Positions 10,950 to 22,777 of a stretch of DNA of 64,000 nt are shown here, in pieces (position 1 is the first letter of the stretch; each line of letters starts with the position of its first letter). Source of the DNA: Rosa chinensis (taxonomy: Eukaryota; Streptophyta; Magnoliopsida; Rosales; Rosaceae); assembly GCF_002994745.2 (NCBI RefSeq), contig NC_037092.1:11891001-11955000 (forward strand), in the 5' to 3' direction. The notes beneath the pieces were generated by a model. It ran no database searches. It had not been told where the DNA came from and worked only from the letters and a program-made list of their open reading frames with translations. The translations under genes and the position numbers were made by a program.

Positions 10950-11271
10950 GAATGAAGACATTTTTTACGACACGCAAAAAAGTCTTTTACGATACGCAAA
11001 ATGGTCTTTTACGGCACATAATCAAAGTTGTAAAATATCTTTCACGGTACACAAAATAGTGTTTTACGACGCGCAAAAAATATTTTTTACGGCGCACATT
11101 TTGTGTGTCACAAGAGGAATTTGTCTTTTACGATATGATCTTTTACGAACACTTCTTTATGCCTTAAAGTTGTCTTTTACTATATGATCTTTTACGAACA
11201 CTTCTTTATGCCTTAAAGTTGTCTTTTACGGCGCACGTTGTGTGTCGTAAAAGATCAGTTTTGTTGTAGTG
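10950..11271. mobile_element. CACTA-like terminus with subterminal repeats (one end only)
   Basis: A series of CTTTTACGACACGCAAAA-like units in both orientations leads to AGTTTTGTTGTAGTG at 11271, the complement of CACTACAACAAAACT, a typical CACTA end. No matching CACTACAACAAAA start is found to the left, so the other end is lost. Confidence 0.55.
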
Positions 11272-12189
11272 CATGCAGCTAGGAATGGAATTGGGCATCC
11301 TTATCTTGATGTCTATACTCCCATGCATGATTTTCAGCTTAATATGCTGGCACCGGCAATCATTAGTAAAAAGATGACAAATGAGTAGATAAATACAACA
11401 GCAACATGGAACCAAGATGGATTATAATGGCAGCGAAATAGAAGTAATTCAACACATCCTCATCTCACAGCACATTTGCAAAGGTTCCTACACTCTCCTG
11501 AGTTCATAGTCCATACCAAATGAGAGGCCAACTTGCTATTTGTATAATAGTAAAACATAATATGCATATTGAAGGGTTTAAAGTAAATTTTTTAATCGAT
11601 CCAAGCAAGGGTATAAGGATTATACATGAGAAATTTTTTTATTTGGTATGGTTACATAATCAAAAAACAAAATTATGTATTTTAGTAGCATATCTCCGCA
11701 TGTATGACCATTTTGGTAATTATACCCAGGCAAAGAATTTTTGCCTTACAACTTACCAAACACCTAGAAATTGTTTTTCGTTCTCACAGCACTTTCAAAA
11801 ACAGTTTACCAAACACCTCAGCTGCTTCTTCTCACAACAAGTTCAGAAGTGTTTCCTCTCACAGCAAGTTCAGAAGTGCTTCTTCTCACAGCACATCAAT
11901 CCCAAACTAAGTCTAAGTTTCACTTCTTTATTGATTCCAGCTACGGCCGCCAACTACATTAGTTCACCACCTGGCCCTTCACATGTGAACACTACATATT
12001 AAAACGAAGCGTCTTCGTGGGGAAGAAAGAAATATGTTCATGTCCATCTAAATTTTTGTTTGAGAAGTTCACACAAACAGCCAAGGGGAAGGTTGTTGCA
12101 ACCTTAACAGGCCCAGATTACAGGAAAGGTTGTTGCAGACTTGCAGTTAGTCCCATTTCCTTTGCCGTTACTACCTTTTTAAATAAATT

Positions 12190-12757
12190 TAGGGGTCATC
12201 ATTTGGCCTACGGGCCCAAAAGCTGATGGGCGCTCACCCAGTCTAGTGGGCAAAGGTCCGCCAGCCGCAGCAAATCCTATCAGCCCTACTACCCATTGGG
12301 CATGATGCAGGGCTAGGGCGGAAGGTTCAAAGCCCAGGCCCGGCCCGCAGCCCAGCCTATTATATGCCCATTAAAGCCGGTCCAGCTCGGCCTTATAAAC
12401 CCAGCTCAAAAGCCCATTTAATTCTAGTATTAATATTTTTTATGTAGTTACATTGAACTAATTATTGTATTACGCCATATTTTCATTTAATTTTGTATTT
12501 TATTTTGTTCAATAATTAACATATCATAATTTTTCATAGTTTTTTATATATTTTTTTTATAATAAAAGAACATGACATATAAATATAATGAGCTCGGCCT
12601 TGCCCACCCAAAAATCTCGGCCCGGGCATGCCCTAAAAACCCGTAAGGCCCTGGGTCATGATTTTTAAGGGAAGCTCGGCCCTGCCTGGCCTGAAAATAT
12701 ATATATGTTGTGGCCTTGCCCGGCCCCGCCTGAGCCCATTGATTTTGACGACCCCTA
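12190..12757. mobile_element. hAT-like MITE (8-bp TSD AATAAATT)
   Basis: The element starts TAGGGGTCATCA and ends TGACGACCCCTA, with AATAAATT at 12182-12189 and again at 12758-12765. The interior is rich in GGCCC/GCCCA repeats (for example CCCGGCCCGCAGCCCAGCC). An 8-bp TSD with TAGGG ends fits hAT. Non-coding. Confidence 0.85.
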
Positions 12758-12868
12758 AATAAATTGAACCTTTTTATAGATCGTACGTACGTACATTAAA
12801 CTAATTACTACAAAACTATGGAGGAGAAATTAGTTTGCATTTTATGGTGTGGTGTAAATTTCTCATTT

Positions 12869-12889
12869 TCTCTCTCTCTCTCTCTCTCT
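12869..12889. repeat. (CT)n microsatellite
   Basis: About ten CT units in otherwise AT-rich sequence between the hAT MITE and the TRIM element. No gene is seen in 12766-13089. Confidence 0.85.
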
Positions 12890-13094
12890 GTTTTTCTTTT
12901 CATGCCAACTCATTGAAATTCGCGATGTAGTCATATTACTGAATCGAAGTCATTCATTTTGTTTTACTAGACTTTGCTGAGATAAATTAATGAAACCCCA
13001 AGACGAAGTTAATTTAGATATCATAAATCACTAATATAGGACAGGCTGGACAGCAGTAGTCATTAGGAAACTATAATTCAATATGCGCAAGGAC

Positions 13095-13271
13095 TGAAAG
13101 AATCCATGGTTTATTGAAAAGGAAAAACGAAGGAAGAAGAAGGAGATGGAAGAAAAGGAGAGCATTTGTTTTACTGAGCGGACTACATTGTTACAGACTT
13201 TGTTACCGATTATAGTTTTACATGGACTTACACACTCCTAACATACCAAAATACCCTAAATACTGCTGACA
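13095..13271 (-). repeat. TRIM 3' LTR (left)
   Basis: Direct repeat of the right LTR, differing by substitutions and small indels (for example one copy lacks an ATTACCAAA unit). Ends TG..CA in the plus reading. Confidence 0.88.
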
Positions 13272-13690
13272 CCCCCCCTCCTGCACAAGCAAAAGCCCTC
13301 AACTCTTCATAAGCATTGGTGACAATACCATCAGCAAGAGAAATTATGCGCTTCAGTTTCATGTATAGTTACATAAGCTCCAAAATTTTAGATCCAAGTA
13401 ATAACCTTGAGTTATGAGGTTCTTCTGCTGAGATTGACATAGTGATAAAACGGAAGCAATAGGCTCCTTATTACCAACACCATTTTGTTTTCCAGCATAA
13501 AGTGAAGACAAAGTTTGCAAGAGATAGTAAAGATTCTTGACAGAATCTCAGGCCCTTTGGTAGGAGACAACACTTACAAGGTTCGAAGCGTGTTGAATAG
13601 CAGTGCTAATAGCTTTGAATATCGGAGCAGCAACAGTAGTGGTACCCAAGAACAAGGCAGAAAAGGCACACCAGCTTCAACTGTAAACCA

Positions 13691-13966
13691 TTACACTAAC
13701 TTATCAACAGCAGCATTAGACTGAGCACAAATGAGTACCCCACCTCTCATGGAACTTTCTATAGACTGTGTATTCCTCTGTACATCCTCATTTAGTTGTC
13801 CTTCAGCATAGCCTGGTAAACCAAACCTCATGGATCTCATTTCCTTTGTATTACCCGAACCAAATCCCATGCCCAAACCTGATAAACCCACTTCTACTTC
13901 CTCACTAGTTTCCACATCTAATTTTTCAATACCATATAACACAAACCCAAATTTAGGCATCTCCAA
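13691..13966 (-). pseudogene. Helicase-gene fragment inside the TRIM element
   Basis: The C-terminal part of this 91-codon frame reads GGVLICAQSNAAVDKLV, strongly like the ICAQSNAAVDELV segment of plant Sen1/senataxin-like superfamily-1 RNA/DNA helicases (the conserved motif Ia area, after the Walker A loop). The upstream part is less clear. No P-loop GxGKT is present in the fragment and the frame stops two residues after the motif. It appears to be host-gene sequence carried between the TRIM LTRs. The match is from memory of the family and has not been searched. Confidence 0.5.
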
Positions 13967-14381
13967 ACTCAGACACTTCCTTTACTCAGAACAATCCTTC
14001 CAAAGAGAAAACAAACTTCAATTTTCACTAAATCTTCTTCTTTAACATTCACTTAATTCTTCTTCAAAAAAAAACAATCATTCAATTCTTCTTGTTCAAA
14101 CTATATACAACTAATTCCTCGACTTTGAGCTTCTCCACACCGTCTCCGACAAAGAGTACATCACCCAGATCAATTGAGGCATGAAAATACTGATGGAGTT
14201 CAAGAGGTTGGGTCGTATATCACTAGTGATAAACTCAAGCTTCGAGCAAAGATCCATGGCAGAGGGCAAAAGAGAATTTTGGGGGGTTAGGGTTTGGAAT
14301 TGGAAAAAAATGAAATTGAATGAAACTGATAATGCGGAAGCAAAAGATAGAGGAAGCAAGAGCATTCAGGGCACCGATCAA

Positions 14382-14397
14382 CCTGGCTCTGATACCA
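14382..14397 (-). other. Primer binding site of the TRIM element
   Basis: The minus strand reads TGGTATCAGAGCCAGG directly after the LTR end (14398). TGGTATCAGAGC is the common plant LTR-retrotransposon PBS complementary to the 3' end of initiator-methionine tRNA. Confidence 0.85.
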
Positions 14398-14582
14398 TGA
14401 AAGAATCCATGGCTTATTGAAAAAGAAAAACGAAGGACGAAGAAGGAAACGAAGAAAAGGAGGGCGTTTGTTTTACTGAGTGGACTACATTGTTACAGAC
14501 TTTGTTACCAATTACAGTTTTACATGGACTTACATACTCCTAACATACCAAAATTACCAAAATACCCTACATACTGCTAACA
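14398..14582 (-). repeat. TRIM 5' LTR (right)
   Basis: The LTR next to the PBS, so the 5' LTR in element orientation. It pairs with 13095-13271. Confidence 0.88.
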
Positions 14583-14879
14583 AGGACGAACTACAAAGCA
14601 TCTTTAAACATCGACAACACAAGTAGTTCGAAAATAACCCAAGCAAGGAGAGTCTTATGAGAGATATTTACAAACGCTAGATAGCTAGGTACCAAGGGCA
14701 CTGCATTACGCCAGTACTGGGGATCCAGTACTCCAGGTTTATGCTGCACATTCCTAGCATTTTGTGTGGTCCGAGCACCACCCACGCTAGGATTACTAAT
14801 GCTTGATTAATTTCCACCAGTACTCACATTTGGAGACTACAGTTCTCAAGTCCTTGGCCATGAGAACAAAGCCTTTTAC

Positions 14880-15050
14880 TTTCGTATGGCACTTCACATT
14901 GTCGGCAGAGCTAGGTGTTCAAAATATATACATCCCACGTGAGAAAAATTGGACCTTGCTAGTTGGTTTATAAGGATTTGGGTCACTTCATCTATTGCCT
15001 ATTGATTTTGGATGTGAACCCTAGATTACTTTATCATGGTATCAAAACGG
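14880..15050 (+). mobile_element. Copia-type LTR end and PBS remnant
   Basis: Sequence typical of a Copia LTR 3' end (...GTGAACCCTAGATTACTTTATCA) is followed at once by TGGTATCAAAACGG, a degenerate PBS of the initiator-tRNA type. No gag-pol frame follows; the sequence is interrupted at 15192 by another element. 14583-14880 has no recognised gene. Confidence 0.4.
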
Positions 15051-15191
15051 GTTATCTGTGCATCTTTGTTTTCTTCCAATTTTTTGCGTTATGTTTTTCT
15101 TGATTTCTTTCTTCATATCATCGGGCAGTTCATTCCTGTCCATCCATCTTTCTATATCTTTCTCTTTCAAAATCATCTTGTTTCTTATATC

Positions 15192-16742
15192 CAAGGTTTT
15201 AAATTTCTCCGAAACTGCCGAAATTTCCGTAATTTTGAAGTACCGAAACGAAATTCATATGCTATATCATTTCCATCAGAAGTTTCCCGAAATTTTCCGA
15301 AATTTTCCGTACATTTCCAAGAAATTCTTAATTTCCTAAATATCTACACACACAATATATATTTAAAATTCACACCGAAATTTTGTTCGAAATTTCTCTA
15401 AAATTTCTGTTAAATTTTTATGTCACCTACAATGAATTTTTACTTCATACTTTTATAGAGAAAATATTAAATTTTGATTTTTTTGTTTTTTTTGTTTTGC
15501 AATCAAGTTGAATACGACAAAAAACCTTTTTGTTTTTATCTGATATAAAGTTGAATGCTCCAACCATAACATGATTTCCTTTTTGCTTCGTCTTAAATAT
15601 TGTATGCTTCATACACTGTAACATCATATTAGGTAATTCCACAATAACCGATATATGGATTGCATGTGGAAATGGAATAACACGTACACATACAATAACC
15701 ATGTGATGAAGTACGAAAATCATTTCCAAAATTCATGTACTTGGGAGCAATATTGTATGATACTAAATTAAAGCAGTTCAACCAGCTACATGGAACCACA
15801 TCATAGTAGCTTTTATATTCCTTTTGTTGTACTTGTTCATTTTCATTCATGGGGTTTTGGTTTTACGTGCCCCGCCCCACCCCTTATAATTTTCTAATTA
15901 TTAAAAAAAGTAAATCATATTTACATTATCAATATACAACACATTATCAATACACATAGATAAAAACACTAGTTTAGCAACCTTACCAACATACTACAGT
16001 ACGCTAGTTAATTACTCGTCCATATAAAATATCATAATTCTATTATAAATGTATAATTTTAGAGATGTTACATTGTAAATAGGTTTATTATATGTAAAAA
16101 TTTCATTCAAAAATATTGTTAATATTAGAAACCGAAGACTCTAATTAACTTTAAAGAGAAAAGAGAGAGAGATAGATAACGCCGACAAGTATAGTGGTTC
16201 GTCTCCCACTTTGGAGGAGACTACGTCTACTTAAAGCTTTATTATGTGTTGGGCCTTGAGGCTCAACAAGATTACAAGAGTTGTAATGGGATGATGAGTA
16301 AGTGGGAATGAGTCCCCTTTTATAGGGAAGGGAGGCTCCTTCCTTCACTTGTTTTCCAATGTGGGATACAAAAACAACTATTCTAGTCTAGAAAGCATGT
16401 TGTGAAGGCAACTTGGCAAGGTTGGGAACTTGGCTTCCCAACAAGCTCTTGAGCACTTCCGACCATCGTGGCGTAGCTTGGACGTCGGGCTACGGGATGC
16501 ATATCGCCGTTGGGTCCCACCACGGCTTGTGTGCCCTCTACGAGGGTGTTGTTTATGCTTGGTGACGTAGATATTAGCCTTGTTAGCAGAGGTATCTACA
16601 AATATCATTTTATAAATGCAATTAATTTGATTTCTTTATTTTTAACCGAAATTTCCACTGAAATTGAAACTTTCTCTGAAATTTCCTTAAATTTGAAGTA
16701 TCGAAATCGAAATCGAAACCGAAACTGAAATTTGAAACCTTG
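15192..16742. mobile_element. TIR element with 8-bp TSD (CTTATATC), GAAATTTC-rich
   Basis: Left end CAAGGTTTTAAATTTC; the complement of the right end is CAAGGTTTCAAATTTC. CTTATATC occurs at 15184-15191 and 16743-16750. Both ends are full of GAAATTTCCG/CGAAATCG-type subterminal repeats. An 8-bp TSD suggests hAT. The interior (about 16150-16600) looks like part of a Copia LTR or leader (GTTGGGCCTTGAGGCTCAAC..., CCAATGTGGGATACAAAAAC), so a second insertion may be nested. No transposase is seen. Confidence 0.7.
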
Positions 16743-17454
16743 CTTATATCCTCCCATCTTTGAGCTTCCATGGACATAATGGTCTGTCTCACCATAAACG
16801 ATTAGGAAGGTCGAATAGCTCCTGAAATTCTAGCTTATAGATACAAGGTATATCATGACAGGACCCGACCCAAGAAACACCCCGTAATCCTGGATACGAG
16901 CCTGCGGGGCCCACGTTAAGTGAAATCCTACCCAAAAATCGGCAGAACCTCCCCTAAATATGGGCTACCCAAAATGTTCACAAACCTGGACATGATTAAA
17001 ACTTTTAACTTCTACTCAACCCACAATACCATATTTACATTCCAAGCATATATATTACATTCGGAAAGTTCAAATCTTATCACAACCTCCGTAATAAACA
17101 TCAATTCGAACAAAAACATCCACCAAATTTAAAAAGGGTTATCAGAGCAACACTAATAACTAAGCCGATATCATACAAGGTAGGTTAAGTAATAACCTAC
17201 AGACAAAAAGGAAGCACTGATTCCAAAGTCTCTAGAGCCTGGACGCGATCTCGGCAAATCTGAAATCTGGGCATTTGAAAACGAAGGGCCTAGGAGAAAA
17301 CATTTAAAAATCGTTAGAGTGAGTGGACAAACCGAAACAAAATCTGAAACAATTAATGGAATGCTTCCCCATTTCTCTTTTCAACAAAACCAACATGCAG
17401 CGAGACTCCATAATAATTCCAACTCAATCATTTTCCAAGAAAAACCCATTTGAT

Positions 17455-17735
17455 GGCTAGGAAGGACTGCTTCCTAGGCACCTCATGCCATCTGGGAGGG
17501 ACTGCCACCCAGATGACGCATCGGAAGGGACTGCCAACTGGAATAGGAGGCGGTGGTTAGTTGGGACTGCCAACTAGCCACAGGTAGTTAGAAGGGATTG
17601 CCAACTAACTACCTCATGTCATCTGGAAGGGACTGCTAACCAGATGACGCATCGGATGGGACTGCCAACCGGACTGTAGTCTGGAATGGACTGCCAACCA
17701 GACTATTACCTAGAAGGGACTGCCAACTAGGTAAG
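17455..17735. repeat. Array of nine small hairpins with a common loop, left LTR
   Basis: Nine units share a core close to GAAGGGACTGCCAAC. Each is flanked by its own short inverted repeat: CTAGGAAG/CTTCCTAG, CATCTGGG/CCCAGATG, GGTTAGTTGG/CCAACTAGCC (one G-T pair), GTAGTTAG/CTAACTAC, TCATCTGG/CCAGATGA, AGTCTGG/CCAGACT, ACCTAG/CTAGGT, and two short CGG/CCG stems. Stems differ between units while pairing is kept. The array recurs in the right LTR. Confidence 0.85.
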
Positions 17736-18274
17736 ATACGCATGCGCCAAAACTGGCCTCCTTGTCAACTGCTTTCTTTTTAAATTCTTTACTTTCCACA
17801 AAATCACATTTACTCAAAATAGTAATCCAACTGAAAACTTAATTCCATGCTGCATGCATTATTTAAATAAAATAAAAGTCCACTCACAAGTGAGTCCCGC
17901 AGCTAATCCTGCTGCCTGCCCGTGTCCTCCTCGCTCGAGGGCTCAGTACGTCCTGTAATAATTGGGCATGATAAAATTAACCTCACAAAGGAAATCATTA
18001 AAGAATTAAAACTCATTCCCTTGAAAATTTAAGTAACTCGTTACTCAACAATTCCTCTAAATTTCGAATCCTTCCGATTTGGATATTTAACATCCGACAA
18101 CGGAAATCCTAACATTCTCAACATCCTCTAATTTCTTTTTAGCCTTTAAAAGTCACTTGTAACTTCTCAAACAATAAATTTCAAGTCCGTAATCACAATT
18201 ATCCACCAAAATAATATAATTTCCTTTTCTAAAAATCTCCATATCAACTTCAAATTCTCAACCAAGTAGATTAA

Positions 18275-21200
18275 CACTACTACAAAAATTGAATCAGACG
18301 ACGGCTAAAAACCGTCGTCTGATATGGAGGCAAAGCGTCGTCTATCTAGGCGCCGTCTGATGAAGATCGATTGTAGGGAACCGTCGTGTGAAGGGCTCGG
18401 CAGCATGTCGACAGCATTAGCTGTTGCGTGACTATTCTTCAGACGACGGGCGACTGTAGAAACTGTTGTGTGAAGGTAATGCAGAGGTCGCTTTATTTTA
18501 TGCCCGTTGTGTGACTTTCATTCAAACAACAGTTTTTCAAAGTATACATTATCTATTTTACATTCAGACGACAGTTTTTATTTTTAGGTCATTGTGATTA
18601 TTGTGCACATATGACCGTTTTTTTATGGTTATTGTTGTCCTAATAGAATGATTCAATGCATTATATTTGCTGGATGTGGAATCAAAAAATACCAAATTAA
18701 CTGATCAATATATATATATAGAAGAAATTGTTATAATTCACATCATGCACCAAAATGAATTGTGCAAAATTAATCTTTTATCCCCAAAAGGAGTACATCT
18801 AATAGTACTCTCCTAGCAAAATACATCTAGAAATTTACTTGTGTCTAGCTTTGCTGCTCTCATGGCCTCATTGGAGTCTAGCTTTGGAAGTTTCCAAGCA
18901 CAAACTCTGTAGGATTGCGAGTAATCCCTGATCCTCTGAGATATCCATAACCCAACGTCTTTAAGTTGCTTGTTTCTTGAAGCATCTTGTTGGTTCATGG
19001 ATTACAAGCTCTCTAAAAGAAGATCATGTCTTGCTCCCTCAGCAATCACAATAACCATATGTCCATTTTCTGAGTCGTTTTTCAATGAACTCAAAAAGTC
19101 CACCTCGTCCTTTTAAGAAAGAAAGGGGGAATCTGGAATCAAACAATAGTCCACATCGCGACTGGCAAATGTAGCATACATAGCTATGAAACCTACAACA
19201 TGAATATATAGGTGCTATGTACAACTGCAAGCAGTCAACAACAAAATCAACAAGAAATTGTTATAATCCAAATCATGCACCAAAATAGATTGTGCAAAGG
19301 TAATCTTTCATCCCCAAAAGGAGTACATCTAATACTACCCTCCTAGCAATATATATACATCCAGAAATTTACTTAAGGAGTCTAGCTTTGCAAGCTTTGC
19401 TGCTCTCATGGCCTCATTGGAGTCTAGATTTGGAAGCTTCTGTAGGAGCTTTTTGCTCTCTTTCTATAGTTCTAGCTGCATATGGATCAATAGTTCACTG
19501 AGGGATACACATGCCAGAACAGAAACTGGATCAATATGGGCAGAACACTAGTTGCATCTGCAATTCAATTATACCCTTTCTCACAAGTTAATGCTAAGAT
19601 CATGTACATGAGATTAGAAAAAAGGGAACAACAGATTTAATGTGGTAAATGAAATACTGAATTTATACATGTTCTCATCATTTAGGAAAGGAAATACTTG
19701 AGCAAATCTTGAATTAATTGACAATACTATAATTTTGGAACACAAAGGATCCGAAACATAACTGAGCACAAACAAGTCCACAGATGCGAGCCATGTCACA
19801 AAGCCAAAGCAGTAACCAAACTCGTTTTGGAAGTAGGAAAAATACATGAAGTCATTCAAATTACTGAATTCTCTCACATAAATACACAATCGAATAAAAG
19901 CCTCAATCACAGAAAATCTGAATCCAATACGAACTAGGACAAAACACTAGTAGAACACAAAATTCAAGTAGGGAGAAATACAAACTCAACTAGCAAGACT
20001 TAACAAACAATAACCATGTTCAAACATAAACAGATTTATGAAAACTTAAATGTCACTGAGATAATGAATTAGATCACAAAGCAAAGAACACTAGTTTTCA
20101 GAATTAAACCTCAAGACAAAAATATACTCAACACTGAACTAATTGCATGATAAGAATCAGACATCTAAAACTGCAGATCACATAAAAAAACACATCGCGA
20201 TTTCAAAATTTAATCACTTGCCCAATGAAAAGTACAATCAAATCAACAGACAAGCAATCAGAATCTCTCATTCCTTGATAATGGTAAAAGTAGTAACTAA
20301 CTATATCATCTACAGTAAAGACAATAGGATCGGTTAAGAAACTCAGTAACTCTCTAGACAATTCTAACAAAGTTGAATCGTTCAAAGTTATTAGTAGAAC
20401 AAGTAATTTTGAACGACATCTCAAATTCTCAAACTTGTCAACTAAGAAGAGTGAAGGAAGCAAAATCATGATCTAACCAATCTAGAAAGGAGTACATACA
20501 TCAGCTACTTATCTTTCATGTAGTCCAAGTATTTATCAGGTTTAATTAATTAAAGAAAATTGAGTATTAAAAAGAGAGAAAACTATGAAACAATAAAATT
20601 CAATTTTGTAAACTAAAATTGAATATAGCAATATTACTATGTAGCCTTAACATAATGTAATATTATGAAGAATATGAGGGAGACTTACCAGAAATAGACA
20701 CTGACCAATTTGTTCCAAATCCAAGTTATGAAAGAGCAGTGCAATAAAACTTGGTCAGAAGATTCAGCCGTTGTTTTAGATTTGGAGAGTGTACACCAAT
20801 GAACAAATAATGAACAGTGGGGCACTCCTTTTTAAAGTATCAAAAAAGTACTGATCTTTCCATAAGGTAACAGCCAAGGAAAAAGTTGAATTCTTGCACA
20901 TAAACTTAAGAGGGACCAAAGAATTCAAGTTATTAAGCAAAGAAAGGGCTTGCAAGGAAAAAAAAAAACCCATTTTCATATACAGAGTCTCCTAGTTAGT
21001 CCAAATGAGATGCATGGCAACATACTGGAATGAATTGGTCTCATCAGAGTGCAAGATTGATTGAATGTTGCATTGAGGGGCTGGTATAGAAGATGGCGAG
21101 GGAGAACATCCTCTTCCATGATGCCTTCCACTTCAACAATTTCCTCTTGCGATTCAAAACTAAAACCCTAGAAAATTGGGGATCTCGAATTCAGCAGAGA

Positions 21201-21691
21201 GTAATAGGCGAGTGAGGCGCGAGCGAAGAGCGAGGGTTTGGGAGAGTGAGGTTTTAGCTTTAGGTTTTGTCAACATAGTGAGGAGCTGTCGAGAGTGAGG
21301 GTTCAGTTTTGGGTCTGTGTCGAGGGAAAGTGAAGCGCTGTTGGTTTTGGTTTTGGTTTTGGTTTTGGGTCTGTCTTGTTACTTTTGTTATTTTTTTGCT
21401 CAAGTGCTGGAATTTCAAGTCTGGCCCTATCAATTTGGACAAGGACTCACACAGATATGGTGGCTTATGCGCCCAGTGGATTTGTTTAAATTAGTGGGAA
21501 ACTTGCCGCTCAATTTTTTTAGGGTCATACGACGGTTTTGTCTTTAAACGTCCTCTGAATTAGTTCATAATTTCATATCAGACGACGGATTTTATAAAAA
21601 TGACGTCCAAAAAAATAAAAATCAATCAGATGACGGAAAACTATAATAAGTCGTCTGAGAGGTGTCGTCTGATTCAATTTTTGTAGTAGTG
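18275..21691. mobile_element. Non-autonomous CACTA (En/Spm) element in the left LTR, TSD TAA
   Basis: It begins CACTACTACAAAAATTGAAT and ends with the exact complement, ATTCAATTTTTGTAGTAGTG, followed by the duplicated TAA (18272-18274, 21692-21694). The undisturbed right LTR shows the empty site (AGATTAAATATGTACTAGG near 31675). Subterminal GACGACGG/CCGTCGTC motifs recur in both orientations near both ends. At 3.4 kb it holds no TNP2 or TNPA frame, so it depends on another element. It carries an internal direct repeat (next entry). Confidence 0.93.
18720..19445. repeat. Internal direct repeat of the CACTA element
   Basis: A block of about 190 bp at 18720-18905 (GAAATTGTTATAATTC, ATCATGCACCAAAAT, CCCCAAAAGGAGTACATCTA, GCTGCTCTCATGGCCTCATT) recurs at about 19250-19440 with small changes. 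One copy lies in a short minus-strand frame (18998-18813) that may be captured exon sequence, but I do not recognise it. Confidence 0.7.
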
Positions 21692-22421
21692 TAAATCTGT
21701 ACTAGGCCTAATAGCAATTTATCAAGGGATTAACCCGAAAGATTGTGAACCATAACATCAAAACAACCAACCAAACAATTAATCACAAGTCTAAAACAAT
21801 GCCAACCGAAGGTTCCAACAACAACAACACCTCACAATGCAGTTAACTAGCCTGATAACAACTCAACACGCCACCACCAGTGGCGGCGCGTGGTTTCACC
21901 CGCCATCACACCAAACTCCATCTCCGGCCAACCTAACTAGCCTAAACACTTCACCACAGCAAACCCAACAATCTTTAAACCTGCAATAACAGCTAAAACT
22001 AAGCAGAGGTGGTCGGAAATCAACCCAAAATCGGAAAAAACCCGACAGCCACTGTTCAACACCACTGTTCATCATCCCTACCACTTCCTCCGGCCAAATC
22101 AAGCTACAAAGAGGTTGGAAAAGTGTTCAACCCTTCACAGAGAACCAAAATCACAAGGATATCCGGCCGGAGACCGCCGGAAATCGAAAACCCAGCCGGA
22201 GGTTCTCAAACCCGATCGCCAATCTTCCCCCAAAATCGTTCAAATCAAAGCTACCCAGCTAAAATCACGTACCTGAGATGAAAGAGAATGAAGAGAGGAA
22301 GCTGCGGTGGCCGGAGGCGAGTCCAACGAGGTCCGGCTGAGGTGAATCGCCGGAAAATGAGTCCGGTTCGAGGAGAAGAAGAAAAAGCAAGGGGGAGGGT
22401 TCGGGAGGCCGGCTCTGTCCG

Positions 22422-22423
<2 letters not shown>

Positions 22424-22507
<84 letters not shown>
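22424..22507. repeat. (CT)n microsatellite in the left LTR
   Basis: About 42 CT units; the matching site in the right LTR (about 32411-32426) has about eight. The difference arose after insertion, by slippage. Confidence 0.95.
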
Positions 22508-22509
<2 letters not shown>

Positions 22510-22777
22510 TTTAATTAACTAATTCCCCTTTTTAAAAAAAAAAAAACAAAAACAAAACCAACATTTTAATAAGGAACAGTACCTTCCAACACTTAAATCA
22601 CAACTTTCCCGTAAAAACTCTGATCGATACAAACTGCGTGTCCACAAACTAAATTTTTCGGAACCTACGACGTACTCAAGGAATATACCGACGTAACAGA
22701 CAAAATAGAAAGTCAACTCCTCGGTCAAAACCAATAAAAACGTACTTCATAGAGATGTTAAGGTACGGGGCCTTACA

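Larger units (their letters stand above)
8169..11913. mobile_element. PIF/Harbinger-like transposon with captured gene pieces (TSD TAA)
   Basis: The left end GGCTTAGTTTGGCATTG and the complement of the right end (GACTTAGTTTGGGATTG) match, with TAA on both sides (8166-8168, 11914-11916). Inside are a C/T-rich leader-like segment (8400-8790), a LINE zinc-finger fragment (8936-9200), a VPS37 exon with splice signals (9494-9712) and a CACTA-like terminus (about 10950-11271). No PIF transposase is readable, so this is a gene-capturing, non-autonomous element. The TIR is short, so the outer boundary is moderately certain. Confidence 0.55.
13095..14582 (-). mobile_element. TRIM-type LTR retrotransposon, 1.5 kb, TSD AGGAC
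   Basis: Two direct repeats (13095-13271, 177 bp; 14398-14582, 185 bp) start TGAAAGAATCCATGG and end ..CTGACA or ..CTAACA. AGGAC flanks both sides (13090-13094, 14583-14587). On the minus strand the PBS TGGTATCAGAGCCAGG directly follows the right LTR, and a purine run sits next to the left LTR (complement of 13272-13283). The internal part is only about 1.1 kb and has no gag-pol, so it must move in trans. It holds a piece that looks like a host helicase gene. Confidence 0.9.
16856..22777 (-). repeat. Gypsy 3' LTR (left), split by CACTA
   Basis: Matches 30262-32720 along its length once 18275-21691 plus one TAA copy are removed. It carries a longer CT tract (22424-22507) than its partner and lacks the partner's CATAGAGATGTT duplication near the end. 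Confidence 0.93.

Noticed and set aside
17455..17735. CRISPR-like regular repeat array
   Set aside because: The host is a plant; the constant part is the hairpin loop and the variable part is its stem, and the array is within an LTR and present in both LTRs. It is not a repeat-spacer system.
19039..19910. Short minus-strand frames in the CACTA as transposase
   Set aside because: They lack any TNP2 or TNPA motif and are small; the element is judged non-autonomous.
22288..22518. Ser/Leu-repeat frame on the CT tract
   Set aside because: It is the translation of the CT microsatellite inside the LTR.
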